From: Monosporascus cannonballus
Lineage: Eukaryota; Ascomycota; Sordariomycetes; Xylariales
Reading direction: 5' to 3'
DNA length: 64,000 nt
Assembly (NCBI GenBank): GCA_004154925.1
Contig: QJNS01000001.1
Location: 620,001 to 684,000 of the forward strand
The translations under genes were made by a program, and so were the position numbers. Below are positions 10,701 through 24,000 of the stretch, piece after piece (positions within the stretch are counted from its first letter, which is position 1; each line of letters begins with the position of its first letter). Below the pieces are notes generated by a model. That model was not told the origin of the DNA. It ran no database searches and was given only the letters and a program-made list of their open reading frames with translations.

Positions 10701-12960
10701 AACGATATTTTTATTTTTTTAAAAACGAAAAAGGTATACGTAAAATATATTTATAAGGTTTTTTAAGCTTTATAAAACGTAAAGTTATTTATTAACGCGG
10801 AAAAATGTTAATTTTATAAATACAAATTAAAATATCTAAAATATATTATTATTTTAGGATATATTAGGCTAAACTTTAAGAAAATTGCTGCAGTTATAAA
10901 ATAGCAAATATTAATTACGATTAAAAAGATATAAATGTTTTTCGGGTTCGTTAATTATTATAGGAAATTTATTCCGAATTTTAGTAGAATAATTATATTT
11001 TTATCGAATTTTACGAAAAAAACGAAAGAATTTAAATAAACGCCGAAAACGGAAAAAATATTTTAAAAGGTTAAAAATGCAATTATTAGCAAATTAATAT
11101 TAATTATGTATAATTTAAACAATTCCGTTAAATTAAAAACCGATATTTCGGATTATACGTTAAGCGTAATAATTAAATAGCGAAATAATTAAGGCAAATT
11201 ATACCTTATTATTCTTTTTATATAAATTAAAAAGAACCGAACTTAATTATAATATTCCAAATAAAGAATTTATGGCCATTATTATGGCATTTCGAAAGTT
11301 TAAATATTTTTTAAAAAAAATTTATATTAGATTAAGATTTATATAAATTATAAAAATTTTACCCGATTTATTACGATTAAAGAATTTATTGAATTATAAT
11401 TAAAATACGTAAAAGAATTGGCGAATTTCGATTTCTTTATTATCTATAAAAAAGGTTTAAAAAATAGCAAAATGAATGTTTTAAATAAATAACTAAATTT
11501 TTAAAAGAAATTAATTAAAGTTAATTTTATAATTTTCAATATTATTATAAAAAGATAATTACGTTTATAATAAATTGCAATAATTCGGGTAATACAATTT
11601 AATATATATTAAAAGATTTAATAATATAATAATAATTTTCCTAAAATCTAAAAAAATGGATAAAATATAAATATTAAAAATAATTAAAAAGATTTAGTAC
11701 GAAAAATATATAAATATTAGATATATAAATATTTAAGGATTTATAAGATCTTAAAAGAGTTTTAACGTATATATTTTTTAAAAACTTAAATTAATTATAT
11801 AAAAAGTTATACGGTAATGCGATATTTGTACTAAAGCAAAAGTTCGACGATATCAACCATACGGAAAATTATAGTTATTATTAATTATAAAGTAATTATA
11901 ATATTTAGTTATATTCGATTTTATTATTAAATTTATGTATTAAAAATTTTAATCATAAAAATATATTACGATAATATTTTTGTTATTATTAATTAATTTT
12001 TAAAACCTTTTAATTTCTTATTATATTATAAGGATATAAACGCCGGATAAATCGTTTATATTTTTTAAAATATATTTTTAGTATATACGGAATATTTATA
12101 AAGATTATTTCAAATAAAGGATTAATATTTGTATTTAAGTTTTGGCAAAGCTTAATAATATAAATTGGCTTAAATCAAAAGTTATTTAACGTATTTAAAC
12201 CTTAAGCGGATAAATAAATAAAGCAAATAAATTAAATTTTAACGATTTTCTTACGATATTATATTAATTATGAACAAAATAATTAAGTTAAAAAATTACC
12301 GATCGTATAATTAATTTATAATGCCAGTTATTATAAAAATATTTAGATAATATTTACAAACGCAAATTTCGATTTTATTTTGGAAATTTATACGAAAGTG
12401 TGTAAGGATAATTTAATTAATATTAAAATAATTTTTACTTTAAAATAATTACGATATTTACATTAAAAAATAAAATTAAAATTAAAATTTATAAGGAATT
12501 AAATAAATAAATAATATAATTAAAAAAAGTTAAGAAATTTAATTTTTAAAAAGGGGGAAATAACTTTTTTTTGTTATTAAAAATATTTAAATAAAGCAAT
12601 TTAATACAAAGTTTGATTTTAAGTATATCGGTTTATATAAAATTATTAAGGAAATTTCAAAAAATAATTATTAATTAAAGTTTTTATTAAAAGTTAAATT
12701 TTATTTAAGTTTTTATGTTTTTTATTCGAATTAATAGTAAATATAATTAAGGTGTATATTGTATAAGACGATATGGAAATAAAAAACGAATAAGTATACG
12801 AAATAAAAGAAATTCTTAATATTCGAAAATAAAACGGATTTACCTAATATTTAATAAAGTAGAAAAAGTACTTAAATTTCGAAAATACCTAGGAATTTGC
12901 CAAAAATCTTATTGGTATTTAATGCTTATTAAAAAATATTTATTAATAATAACCGAATTA
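7790..12960 (+). pseudogene. gag-pol relic of element B
   Basis: Collinear with the gag-pol of element A but with more transitions. Recognisable parts are a zinc-knuckle remnant near 8560-8600, the protease block near 9630-9830, the reverse transcriptase near 10250-10950 (block around the former YLDD near 10690-10710) and a chromodomain near 12770-12950 (VYEIKEILNIRK, then a KYLKFENT-type block). Stops occur every few codons, nearly all TAA or TAG. No functional product is possible. Confidence 0.8.
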
Positions 12961-13139
12961 TTTGAAATAATAATATTTGAATTTATAAATTCCAAAAAAA
13001 GAAACCTTTAATTTACCGTATTTTAATTAATAACGTTTATTTTATTTAAAGTTTATATTTCGATTACGAATTTTAATTTTAAATAAATAAAGTTATTAAA
13101 ATGATTTAATAATTAAAAAGTTTAATTAATAAATTTTGT

Positions 13140-13350
13140 ATTTTAAGATTAATAATGTTAACGTTAACGATATATACGAAAAAAATATATAAAAGCCTTA
13201 GATATAGATTTTTCGAACGTTAACTTTTTTTCTTTTAATTTTTTCGATTTTACGATATAACGATTAATTATGGAAACGGGGATTTTTATTCCGTCGTATA
13301 AACGGCTTTAACGAATATAGTGTTTATAATGAAAAACTTTATTTATTATT
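13140..13350 (-). other. Relic of the antisense ORF in element B
   Basis: On the minus strand the sequence reads NKVFHYKHY, then IKIPVSIINRYI, then KKLKEKKL, matching the antisense ORF of element A at 6183-6368 in order and spacing, with RIP-type stops. It lies between chromodomain and 3' LTR, as in the other copies. Confidence 0.5.
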
Positions 13351-13552
13351 TAGTAATTAAGCTGCCGGACGGAACAAAAAAAATAAGATATTACGTTAAA
13401 ACTTTTAAATTTAATTAAATTAATTAAAGTAAATTATTATTACGATTTGCGAAAACGAGGTTTAAATATACCGGAAAATATGTTAAATAAATATAGAAAA
13501 TTTATTAAAGGAAAAAAGTTTTAAGGGCAAAATTTGTAAAAGAAAAAAATTA

Positions 13553-13945
13553 TATTATAACTTAATTGGTTACGGCTTCCAGAAACGGTTTATTACGACC
13601 TAATTACAGATATACGGTAGGGCAAATTACGTAACGGATTACCAATTTATTAGTGGTAAGCTAATAAGCCGGATTACCAATTTACTGGTAATAAGCGAAT
13701 GAGCCGAATTACCATTTTATTGGTGGTAAGCCAATATAATAAAATAAGGATATATACGCTTATTATTTCCATAGTTTAGATAGTTTCAGTTTGCAATACT
13801 TATTAATATTAATCGTTTATAATAACAAGATTTTAAAAGACGTAATACGTTATTGTATTTATTGCTCAGATTCCCACGATATTTCTGTTATCATAAACCC
13901 GTCGACTTAAGGTTTAATAGTTGGTTAAACCGCCAAGCCGTCACA
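13553..13945 (+). repeat. 3' LTR of element B
   Basis: 393 bp, starts TATTATAACT and ends GCCGTCACA. It is followed by the target duplication ATTAA at 13946-13950, identical to 7352-7356. Confidence 0.92.
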
Positions 13946-16900
13946 ATTAACGTTTGGAACGAAAAAAGGTTTTCGCGGAAAAATGTTTTTTTGAGTTGCA
14001 AAAGCGTTATTAGCAAAAAAATAAATAAGATTATTATGCGTTTAATCCGTTTTCGGAAACAAAATGCTTTTTTTCGTTTAAAAAAATAAAAATAATGTAG
14101 CGAAAATTATAGTTGCTGGAGGAGTTAGAAAAACAAAAACGTTAAAAATAGGCCATCGCCGAGGTTTTTATAGCCGTATTAATCCTTTCCGCTGGTCCCA
14201 TAAACTGGTTTGGTATCGGTAATACTAATTGGTCTGTTAAAAACACCAATTGGGATGTAATTATTTCTGGTGGTTCTATCGTTACTGGTAAAAGTTTTTT
14301 AACAGGCGTTGGGCATTAATAAGATTTTTGGCGAGTTTTCAAATATTTTCGGAATCCGGATATTTTTTTCACTTAATTAGGTACTGGGTAAGTCCGTTTT
14401 GTTTCCGCATATTAAGAACTTTTTCCACCTTATATACCTGTTCGTTTTCCATTTTTACATTGTTCTGTGCCGTATGCACCTTAATTATATCTATTACTAA
14501 TTCGAATAAAATATGTAAAAAGTTAAACGGAATTTAACCTTTAATAAAAGTTCTAATTAGTCATTATTTTCTAAGATTTCCTTGGTAATTTTATATAAAC
14601 CGATATATTTGAAATTCAGTTTTTTGTTAAGTTGTTTTATTTGAATATTTTTGATGGCGAGAAAAACCATTTTTTCTTTCGAAGGTTGGTTTTTTTAACC
14701 TTTTTTGGTTATAATATTTGTTTATTTAATTTCGTACGAATTCTAGTTCTCCTTTTATTTTTTAATATAATTATTATAATTATTTTAACGTAAGAATTAT
14801 TTTGATATTAATTAAATTATTATTACGTATTTTTTTGTAAACTTTTGGAATGAAACCAAAGTTTCCGTTCGTTAATATTATTTTGATTTTTTTATAATAA
14901 CTTATGTTATAAGCCAGTTACGCAATAAGTAATTCTTTTACCTAATTGTTTTGTTTGTAATTGATATAATATCAAAAGTAAATTTCGAAGGTTTAGTTTT
15001 TTCGTTTTAGTTATTTATTTATTTAAGGTTTAAATATATTAAATAATTTGTGGTTTAGGCCGATTTATGCTATAAGATTTTGTTAAAACTTAGATACAAA
15101 TGTTAATCCTTTGTTTAAAATAATTTTTATTAGCAATCTGCATATATTGAAAATGTGTCAAAAGAAAATATATATTATTTGTTCGGCGTTTATATCCTTA
15201 TAATATGGTAGGAAATAGGAAAATTTCGTAAATCGATCAACGATAACGAAAATACCGTCATAACATATTCCCGTAATTGGATTTTCTGACATAGGAAGTT
15301 CGGTAATAAAGTCAAATGTAACTGAATACCATGGTCGTTTGGCGGTTAGTAATGGCTGTAATTCTCTATATAGCTTATATTACTAAGCTTTCGTTTTTGT
15401 GTAAATATTGTATTGCTATATAATTTTCTATACCGTTAATTTTATTTTAAGAAAAGAATATGTACGTCGAACTCGTTTTAAAGTTTTATGGATCCCTGGA
15501 TATCTATATAATTAATATTCGTATATTTTTCGTACTAAATATTTCTGGTATTTTTTGATATTCTAGTGCAGTTCAAAAGGTACTATCCGAATTATCGTAA
15601 TCTGTTACGGATGTAAATGTCTTTTTATAATAATATCAAAAATCGTATAGCTAACTTTGACCAATTTCATTTCGAAATCTGGTCGCTTACTTAGGGTATC
15701 TGCTTTGTTATTCTTTAAGCCTTTCTTATAAATAATAACGAAATTAAAGTTCGCCAATTTTTCCGTATAACGAAATTATCGTTTTATAAGTTCCCTGGTC
15801 GTGGTAAATTGGATAAGATTCTAATAATCCGTATAAACCTTAACCTGATGTAAGCTTCCCTTTAAGAAATGCCTAAACTTTCGGAATGCCATAATAATAA
15901 CCATAAATTCCTTATTTAAAATACTGTAATTAAGTTTGGTTTTTTTAATTTATATAAAAAAATATAATACGATATAATTTACCTTAATTATTTCGTTATC
16001 CGATTACTGCGCTTAACGTATAATCCGAAATATCGGTTTTTAGTTTAACGGGGCGGTTTAAATTATACATAATTAATATTAACTCGCTAATAATTACATC
16101 CTTAATTTCCTAAAATGCTTTTCCCGTTTTTGGCGTCCATTTGAACGTTTTTGCCTTTTTCATAAGATTCATCAAAGATATAGCTCTTTTGCTAAAATTT
16201 CGAATAAACTTTTTGTAATAGTTGGCGCATCCGAAAAATACCTATACCTCCTTAACCGTCGTTGGCGTTTGCCATTCTATAACTGCAGCGATTTTCTTGG
16301 AGTCTATTTTGATATGTTCTAAGATAATAATATATCCCAGATATTTTATTTCCTATATATAAAATTGATTTTTTTTTTTGCGTTAATAAATCACCTTACG
16401 TCCTATAAAGCTTAAAAAACTTTGTGAACCTATTTTGCGTATGTTTTTTTTGTTTTTTAAAAAAAAATAAAAATGTCGTCGAGATAGGAAATAACGAAAA
16501 TGTCGAGTTATTCTTGTAATATATGGTTTACTATCTGTTAAAAGGTTATTAATACGTTTGTAAATCCTATTAGCGTAACCAAATCCTTAAATAATTCGTA
16601 TTTTATGTTAAAAGTTATTTTTTATTCGTATCCTTTTTTAATCCTAATAAAGTTATATTTATTTTTAAGATCGAATATTTTAAACTTTTTAATTCCATAA
16701 AGTCGGTTTTTTATTTCCGTAATTAAAGGTAATAATGTTCGATTTTTAATAATAATATTATTTAATTATTGATAATTAATTACAAATCGTAACTTTGTAT
16801 TTTTTTTAGGTGCAAAAAATATTGGATATTTTGCTAGTAATTTCGAAGGTCGAATTTATCCTCTTTATAACCGATTTTCCAGGTATTCTTTAAGAGTACG

Positions 16901-17394
16901 GAACTTATTTCCGCTGAAGTTGTAAATAAAATAAAACTTTGTCGAAAATCCTTTTTTAAGGATTATCTTATGATTTTCTTCGCTATATTTTGGTAATTTC
17001 GCATTAAGTTTTTTTTTAAAAAGCTGTTTATATGTATAGTACTATCGTAGCATATTTGTTAGATTTTCTGACTTTTGGAGCTGTTATTATTTTAAATCGT
17101 TAATTAGTTGCTTTAATTTCACTCCGATAGTAATAACGATATATCGTATTTTTTTGATACCTATTTTTTTAATGTTTTATCGCTTTGGATAATAAGGTTT
17201 CTGTCGTATCCTTATGCCTATATTCGTCGCCATTATCGATCGAATATTAAGATCTTAATTTTTTTTTCTGGTAATAAGATATGAGATAAACCTTATTTGG
17301 CCAGTTTTTTTATTAATTAAGATTCCGTATTAACGTATTTATAGTAATTCTAAGATTATATCGAAATTCCCAAATAGAAGGATATCGAAATTAA

Positions 17395-17586
17395 TTATCT
17401 GGTATTTTTTTTAATAAAAATTTCGAAGCAATTAATTTCGCATATAATTTTCCCGTTATCGTAAGCGAATTCCAAACTTTCGGCATTCGTCACTATATAA
17501 GGTTCTAATTTATATTTCCATAACAATCTCAATTTATTAATTATATCTGGTATAATATAATTCCCTCCTAGAGTTCCGCAGTTCAT
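17395..17586 (-). pseudogene. Retropepsin segment of element C
   Basis: A 63-codon open stretch reading MNCGTLGGNYIIPDIINKL, then LLWKYKLEPYIVTNAE, then FAYDNGKIICEINCFEIFI. This is the retropepsin-like aspartic protease region that precedes RT in fungal Gypsy elements; in active copies the first Cys position belongs to a D-S-G or D-C-G active-site motif. The protease would cut the Gag-Pol polyprotein inside the virus-like particle. It is a surviving fragment of a dead polyprotein, not an independent gene. The matching sites are 2605-2800 (A), 1-294 and 56440-56770 (I). Confidence 0.8.
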
Positions 17587-18609
17587 TATTGTAATATACT
17601 AATACGTTCCGATTCGTATATCCAAAGTAATAAAATTATTAACGGCTTTTATTATCACGTTTAAACCTCTTTTAAGGAGTTTTCTGTAACTTTTCTAGGT
17701 TTTGTTATCTTGCGGTTTTTTTACAGCTAATCTTTTTCTTTTAATTTTTGTTTGAGTTTGTCAAACTTTGTTTATATTTCCGTATTTAGCGCGTTAAGCT
17801 GCTATATCTATCATTATTACCGGTATACTGTTCCTTTAAACTGTATTAACTGTTCTTAGTTTTACTGTAATTTTTTTTCGTATCGAATAAATTGTTTTAT
17901 TTTAGTTGTCGTTCCAAAGTTCGCCTGTAAATTAACGTATTTTTTTCTTAATGGTTTTTTTTCCGTAAGGATCTGTAATAAATATTAATTAAAAATGTAA
18001 ATCTGTAATAATTTTCTAGTAATGTGTTTTATTGTATACTAGATTAACTTTTTTTTCCGTTTAGTAGCTGTATTATTGATAATAACAGAAAAGGTTTTTT
18101 TGCAGGTATTGCTTTCTTTCGGGCCAGCTTTTTGTGTCCGCCAGTTGCTAAATATCTCCTGGTGTTATGGATCGAAAATATCGATACCATTATTTATCGT
18201 TTTTGTTATTTCCGATACGGTTTGAAAAATCGAATCCCTTATAATACATACGGATAATCGGTTTATAAATATTCTATTTTTATTTTTCGTAATCGGAATA
18301 TTCTCGTCGTCGACAATATATGATATGCATTCTGTCGTATCGATCCGGAATTTCAGGACAGACTTTTTCCGTCCAATCCTTATATTCGCGTAATTATTCT
18401 TATATTGCTTCTTATTATGCTGGCGATATTTATTAAGCCAGCTTTTTAGCTTTTCGTATTCTCTGCTAGAGTTTTCGCCATGGGGAACCTAGTATATATT
18501 TAGGCTGAATTATGTTAATGGATTTGCTTCCGTTCTTTTGGTTTTTTTATATTATTTTTTAAGTACAAGTTTCTAATTATTTTAACTGAGTTTCTTAGGT
18601 CTCTTATAT

Positions 18610-18665
18610 TATACTGCCTTATGGCCCATTTTGTTACAATTATAATATTTAATCTAACTTTAATT
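18610..18665 (-). pseudogene. Gag zinc-knuckle relic (element C)
   Basis: The minus-strand frame reads KYYNCNKMGHKAV, a stop, then YKRPKKL. This fits CX2CX4HX4C with the first and last cysteines changed to tyrosine (TGT to TAT). The middle cysteine and the histidine survive. Zinc knuckles in Gag bind the element's RNA. Confidence 0.75.
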
Positions 18666-19193
18666 CTTTTTATAAGTAGCTCCTAATTTCATAAATCCTG
18701 GTTCCGTGCCGTAAAAAGTGTTGCTGCGTCGAAAAACATTAATATTAACTATATATCGGAATTTGTTATTATTTTTTCCTTTAGTATCTTTAATACGCCA
18801 TTCGTATTGTCGATCGTTAATCTTAATTATTATATCGATATAATCCGATAAATAATTAGGCCGATTAAGTTTAAAAAATTTAACTATTAATGCTTTTTGT
18901 CTCTAATTCAATTTAACTATTAATTAAACAAACGTACTGCCGTAATTAGATATTAATCTTTTTTATTATAATTATTAAATTTGTATTTCGGCTTTTATTT
19001 TTTCGTTTATTATTTTCAAAGTTTTCGTTAATATTTATTTAAATTATTTACAATCGTCATAAATTCGTATTATTTCTGGGTTTCGTTTTTCGATTAGTTA
19101 GGTAATATATTTTCTTTTAACAAACTTAAACCAAATAACCGTATTTCTGGTAAATTGTCCGATTACAAATTTAATTTGTATAATAAACGTGAT

Positions 19194-19358
19194 TATAAGG
19201 GGCTGCATACGCAGTAGCTAAGAATATGGGCCACAACAAATTTATTGAGAAATCTAGAAAACAGCTAAGAAAATGTGTAGGAACAGCTAGTTATATATAC
19301 GGGAACCACGGAATTAACGTTACGTTAATCCTTCTACTAAGGCCCTTAGCCCGTAACA
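19194..19358 (-). repeat. 3' LTR of mini element D
   Basis: 165-bp repeat matching 20546-20710. It shares the words around GATATGGGCC/AATATGGGCC, TATATATACGGGA and GGCCCTTRGCCCGT. It includes the TATATATA sequence. Confidence 0.85.
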
Positions 19359-19399
19359 TTACCCCCCCCCCCTCTAAATCCAATCCTCGTTTTTTCCCG

Positions 19400-20545
19400 T
19401 TACGCGGCAAATGTTTATTTGTAATACCTTTTTAAGAACCTTATTCCAAGGCGGCGATATTCGCAAATCCTAATCCAAGGAATCTTTTAACGGTTACGGG
19501 GAAATTACGCTATATGTTTTACGCCCATACGTTTTTGGCGTATTATGCGTTCCCAGCTTTATATTTTCGCATTATATTTTTTAAAAAAAATTATTATTAA
19601 TTTTTTTAACATTTCGTAAACATTAAAGTTATCTAAATTGTTCCAGGTTTTATCGAACATTTCCGTAATTACTTTTTATCGTTTAAGTAATAACGGATCC
19701 TTTAAGGCCTTATTAACATTAATATATCGGATGGCGATTTTTTTTCCCTTTAGGATAATTTCTTTGAAAATACCCCGTTTCGTTATATTTTAAATAATGC
19801 CCTTTTATGTGTTAACGGTATTTACGTTAATAATTAACGGTTAACGTACCGATTTTATATTTTTTATAATATAACCTTCCGATTTAAAAATTATTACGCG
19901 TAAATATGCCGGGATAAAGGCCGTTAAAAATAATATTTCCAAACGGCAAAAAATTTACGTAAATTTTTCCTAAATATTAGGTTACCTTTCGTAATTTAAT
20001 TATTTTTTTCGTTTTGGTATTAAGGCCCGAAATTAATAAAAAAATTTTAATTTTATTTAATTATTTGTTTTTTCCAGTTTGGTAAAAAATATTTTCGAAT
20101 ATAAAAATATATTCGGATATCGTTAAAACGTTATGTTAATATAATTTGGTTAAATGTTAATTAATTTTTTATTTTTTATTAAATTTTTTTTAAAATAATA
20201 ACGATATAATTTAAAAAAGTTTAGAGATTTGGTTTTTTTAAGGCTTTTTATATGTACGGCAGAAACGTCGACTTTTGAAATTAACGGCTAAGGGTTCCTT
20301 AAATATAAAAAAATTACGTACGATTTTCGCCGATCGCCTTTCCGTTAACGAATAACTTCCTATTTATTTCGAGCCTCCAAACGTTATGGTCCTTATGGCC
20401 TTGTAATTTGCGAATAATTCGTAAAATCTGACGGCGCGGTTCCTCGGTATCCATGGCGAATAAGCTACGTACGAATAGCGGGTGCGTAACGCTGGCGTAC
20501 TTCTTACGGCGACGGACCGTTTGCGAAAAAGGAGATTTCTTAATA
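19400..20545 (-). pseudogene. Gag-like relic of mini element D
   Basis: The minus strand is partly open, including 20314-20586 (90 codons, overlapping the 5' LTR; the internal start is at MDTEEPRRQILRIIRK). Further down the frame, interrupted by RIP-type stops, it reads KALKKPNL.TFLNYI and then FFINFGP.YQNEKNN, then KALKDPLLLK and MFDKTWNNLDNFNVYEM. The composition and length suggest a Gag-type protein. I see no protease, RT or integrase. The family is not identified. Confidence 0.5.
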
Positions 20546-20710
20546 TGTAAAGGGCTGTATACATAATAACTAAGGATATGGGCCATAATAGGTCTATTAA
20601 GAAATCTAGAGAATAGCTAAGAAGATGCGTGAGAACAATTAGCTATATATACGGGAGCCACGGGATTAGCGTTACGCTAATCCTTCCACTAGGGCCCTTG
20701 GCCCGTGACC
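20546..20710 (-). repeat. 5' LTR of mini element D
   Basis: 165 bp, the same length as its partner and clearly less AT-shifted in its second half (GATTAGCGTTACGCTAATCC is a short palindrome-like block, also present in the partner as an altered copy). The terminal base next to the target duplication differs from the TG...CA consensus. Confidence 0.82.
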
Positions 20711-20892
20711 GTAATAAATCGAATGAGAAAATACTTAAAGTATATTCTGTATTAAATTAAAAATAATTATAATTTAGTCGAGGTTTCGTAGAAAAATTCT
20801 GGCTTAAAAGGCTTAAAAGCTTTTCCTAATTCCTTAATAAAATTTAGCTGGATAATTTGGCTCGTTCGAAAAGGTTTTCCAACCTCGGAAAC

Positions 20893-21054
20893 TGTCAGCT
20901 AGCCAGGTGTGCTATAGCACACCAAATACGGAAAGGTCACCTTCTGGTCGGAACATATATACTCCGTTGCTAAGCTACACAAAAGTGGTACGCGTTGCAA
21001 GAACGCACGCAATTAGCTGAATACAATAACAACTGATATCCCCTATATCTGACA
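20893..21054 (+). repeat. 5' LTR of Copia element E
   Basis: Starts TGTCAGCTAGCC and ends ATATCTGACA. It contains an 11-bp inverted motif GTGTGCTATAGCACAC near the start and a CATATATA box. Its composition is much closer to unmutated sequence than the element interior. Confidence 0.9.
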
Positions 21055-21059
21055 ATTTA

Positions 21060-24000
21060 AAATCTTATTCGTTTAATTCGCATATATATTTATTAATTAG
21101 CTGTTGCTAAAACAATATAGGCTGTATATTAGTAACAATTGTTAATACATTTTAATATTAATAATAGCGACCGTACCGTTAACGTCCTTAATTATTTACA
21201 AAGAACCTAAGGATTAGGACCGCTTTAAGGGCGAATTCCAGTTTAAAGCGTACGCGTTTAATATTTGGGATTTTATCGATCCTAATTAATTACTTCCGTG
21301 GCCTATTAAACTAATAAAACCCGACATAACTTCTTATCCCAAAAAACGAATTTGCTACATAGCGCGATCTAATACCTTATTATTGTTCTTATCGTTCGGA
21401 GGAATTACCGAAAAGATTAATCTTACGAAATACTTAATAAATACCCTTAAAATAACGACGGAAAGCAAATAAGCTTATAATTAGGACATTACAGCATATA
21501 CTTTTAAGGATCGAAAATATAACATTTTCTGCAAAAGCGTTAACGACCTAACGAAATAAATCTTGGAATTAATATTTTTAGCGATTAAAGAGACGAATTT
21601 CTTCCATGGAAAAAACGTACGGAAATAGTACGCCAAGTTGGCCGAATTAGGTAAGGTGTACGATAGCAGGTTTTTGATTAATATTTAACGAAAGTATCGC
21701 GAAACGTTAAAGCAAATTTCGAAATTTAGCAAAAAGTTAAACGAATAAATCGTAAGATAACAAAAGATTATGGCCTTAAAATAACGACATAATATTTTAG
21801 GAATAAAGACGACGATTATATGGGTTAACGATTTATATATAATATTAGCCCTTATAGTTGGAATATGGACTACCATTTTCCAGATGGTAAAAAAGGCCAA
21901 GATTAATATTAGTACGATTAGCTTTTAAAAATGGCAGATAATTTTCTATATTATTGGGTTATAACTTATTCTTCGTTAATATTGCGAAATATTAAGGTAA
22001 CGTTTTTAATTTTCCATAGAATTCCGGCAATCCTATTTATTCAAAATAATTTTGATTAGGAAAAAGCTAAGCCTATTAATCCCTAGCCGCGAGGAAAAAT
22101 TCCGGTATAAGGGCAGAAACGAGGTAATTATAAAGGTTTTTATTTGGATCGAAACGTTAATAAGAAAAAACGTAACGAATTAAATATTTAAGGTATCCGT
22201 TGTAAAGTTTGTTTAAACTTTTATCATATATTACCTTAATGTTTTTATGCGTTCCTTAATATGGCTTTAACGCGTTTCTGTTTTAGTAACGAAAGAATAA
22301 AACTAATTTATCAATAATTTATTTTTAATTAATTCTTAAAGAAAAAAATCGAACGGTTATTAAAAGATACAAAAACGTTAATTATTTTAGAAATTAAGTA
22401 ATTCCTAAAGGAAATAAGGTGAGTATTAACGTACTTTTTGATTAGCTGTATGCGCGGTACAATAAGCGTTTCGTTTTACCCCTTAAGAAATTTTTCTATC
22501 CTGGATTTAGGATCGACGATATATATATTTAATGCGATTCACAGATTCCTTAATTATAAACTTATTATATAAGGCGACGGAATGTACGTATGTAATAGTT
22601 TTGTCTCGATTAATAGTTATAAAAAAATAAATATGTTATTTCGAAGCCCCAACGGTATAAGGGCTTTACGTTTATACGATATAACCTATTGTAAAAATTG
22701 CGCGTATAATTTGGTATTACTTTAATAACTTCGAAAAAAAGATATTAGTAAAATAATAAGGAAATTAATAACTATATTCGAAATAAGTATAATCAGGTTA
22801 TTATTACGTTAATAAATAAATTTAATTAATTCGTTTTTAAGGATATCGACGTAATAATTTTTAGCGTAATATTTGCGGCTTATAAACGAAACGTTAATTT
22901 AAGGATTGTAAAATTATTACGTATTAGCAATAGAATTATATAACATTTACGTTTAGGTTATTTAGGCCTTAAAATAATCGTTTAATTTTTATATTATTTA
23001 AAAGGGATGTAATTAAAAGGTTTTACAACGGTCGAATACCAGGTTTGTAGCAAAGTAAAGGCTAAAAGGTAAATACATCGCATACTAAAAAAGGGTGCTT
23101 TCCGATTTGGCCAAAAAATAGATATCGATTTTACGAACTTTGAGGAAAACTCGGAAAAATATAAATACGTAAAATTCGTTGCCGATAAGTACTTAAGTTA
23201 TATCTAGGATATATATTTTAAAAACCGAAAACAAAGTACTTAATTAATATATTCCGATATTTTTTTAGTATTTTCAAAAATTAGGACAAAGTTTTTTCGT
23301 AAATAATTAAATACGGTAACGAAATTTTGAAAAATTATTGGTTTCGAAATATGTTATAATCGTTTTTCTTTAGTATTAAATTAAAGTTTTTAACATTTTT
23401 ATTTAAGCCGAGAACGGGGGTATAAAACGTTTAAGAGGTATAATTAAAGAAAAAACGACCGTAATACGAAATGGCGTTAAGTTATTTTTATTTCTTATTA
23501 TATATATCTTTAAAGCCGTAATATATCTATATAACCCTACTTTTAAATACGGATTTTTTTGGCAAAGCTTATACGAAAATTATTATATTTACCTGGCGTA
23601 TAAAGACGGTATTATAATGTTTAATTATAAGCTATAATAAGCTTATTTACGAGCTTACGGTTATATAACTTATGTTATAATAAAGACCGTTAAAAAAAAA
23701 ATAAAAGTTGTAAAGATTAAATTTAAAAACTTAAATTGGTTATTTTGTCGGTTACCGATTAACGAATATTTACGAAATTTAAAACTTTTAATAAATAAAG
23801 TTATCGTTATTCAAAACGTATAATTTAATAAGAAAGTTATTTTTTCCGAAAATATTAAGGATTTTAAAAATAATTTTATTTATATTAGCGAAAACGAATT
23901 ATAACGTATTTTTCAATAAGTATTTATATTTAATTAGGTAATAAGTTAGTTAAAAAATCTTATATAAAAGGAAAACGAAAACCTAAACGGAATAATTTAG

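Larger units (their letters stand above)
7357..13945 (+). mobile_element. Gypsy chromodomain retrotransposon B (complete, RIP-degraded)
   Basis: A complete 6589-bp plus-strand element with two 393-bp LTRs and a perfect 5-bp target duplication, ATTAA. It is inserted in the 3' untranslated part of minus-strand element C. Its gene order is the same as element A, to which it is clearly related, but it is more heavily mutated: hardly any frame longer than 60 codons survives. A purine run (13538-13549) precedes the 3' LTR. Confidence 0.93.
19194..20710 (-). mobile_element. Non-autonomous mini LTR retrotransposon D
   Basis: A 1517-bp element with two 165-bp direct repeats (19194-19358 and 20546-20710), flanked by GTGAT (19189-19193) and GTAAT (20711-20715), the same 5-bp target with one G-to-A change. 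On the minus strand the LTR starts TGTTACGGGC and ends CCCCTTATA (ancestral ...TTTACA). A purine tract AGAGGGGGGGGGGG (plus-strand C run 19362-19372) lies just before the 3' LTR. The ~1.19-kb interior has room only for a Gag-like protein. It sits in the gag region of element C. Confidence 0.82.
13946..20892 (-). pseudogene. gag-pol relic of element C (main block)
   Basis: Read on the minus strand from 20892 down to 13946 (skipping element D at 19194-20710). The parts are gag with zinc knuckle (about 18660-18610), retropepsin (about 17600-17395), reverse transcriptase (about 16940-16240), RNase H (about 16150-15750), integrase (about 15600-14900) and chromodomain (about 14445-14305, VYKVEKVLNMRKQNG then KKYPDSEN). 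Element C is less mutated than A or B, so parts of frames survive. The 5' end of gag is displaced to 37437-37690 by the Copia insertion. Confidence 0.85.

Noticed and set aside
20364..20564. 66-codon minus frame inside element D
   Set aside because: Alternative frame to the Gag-like reading at 20314-20586, with no continuation downstream.
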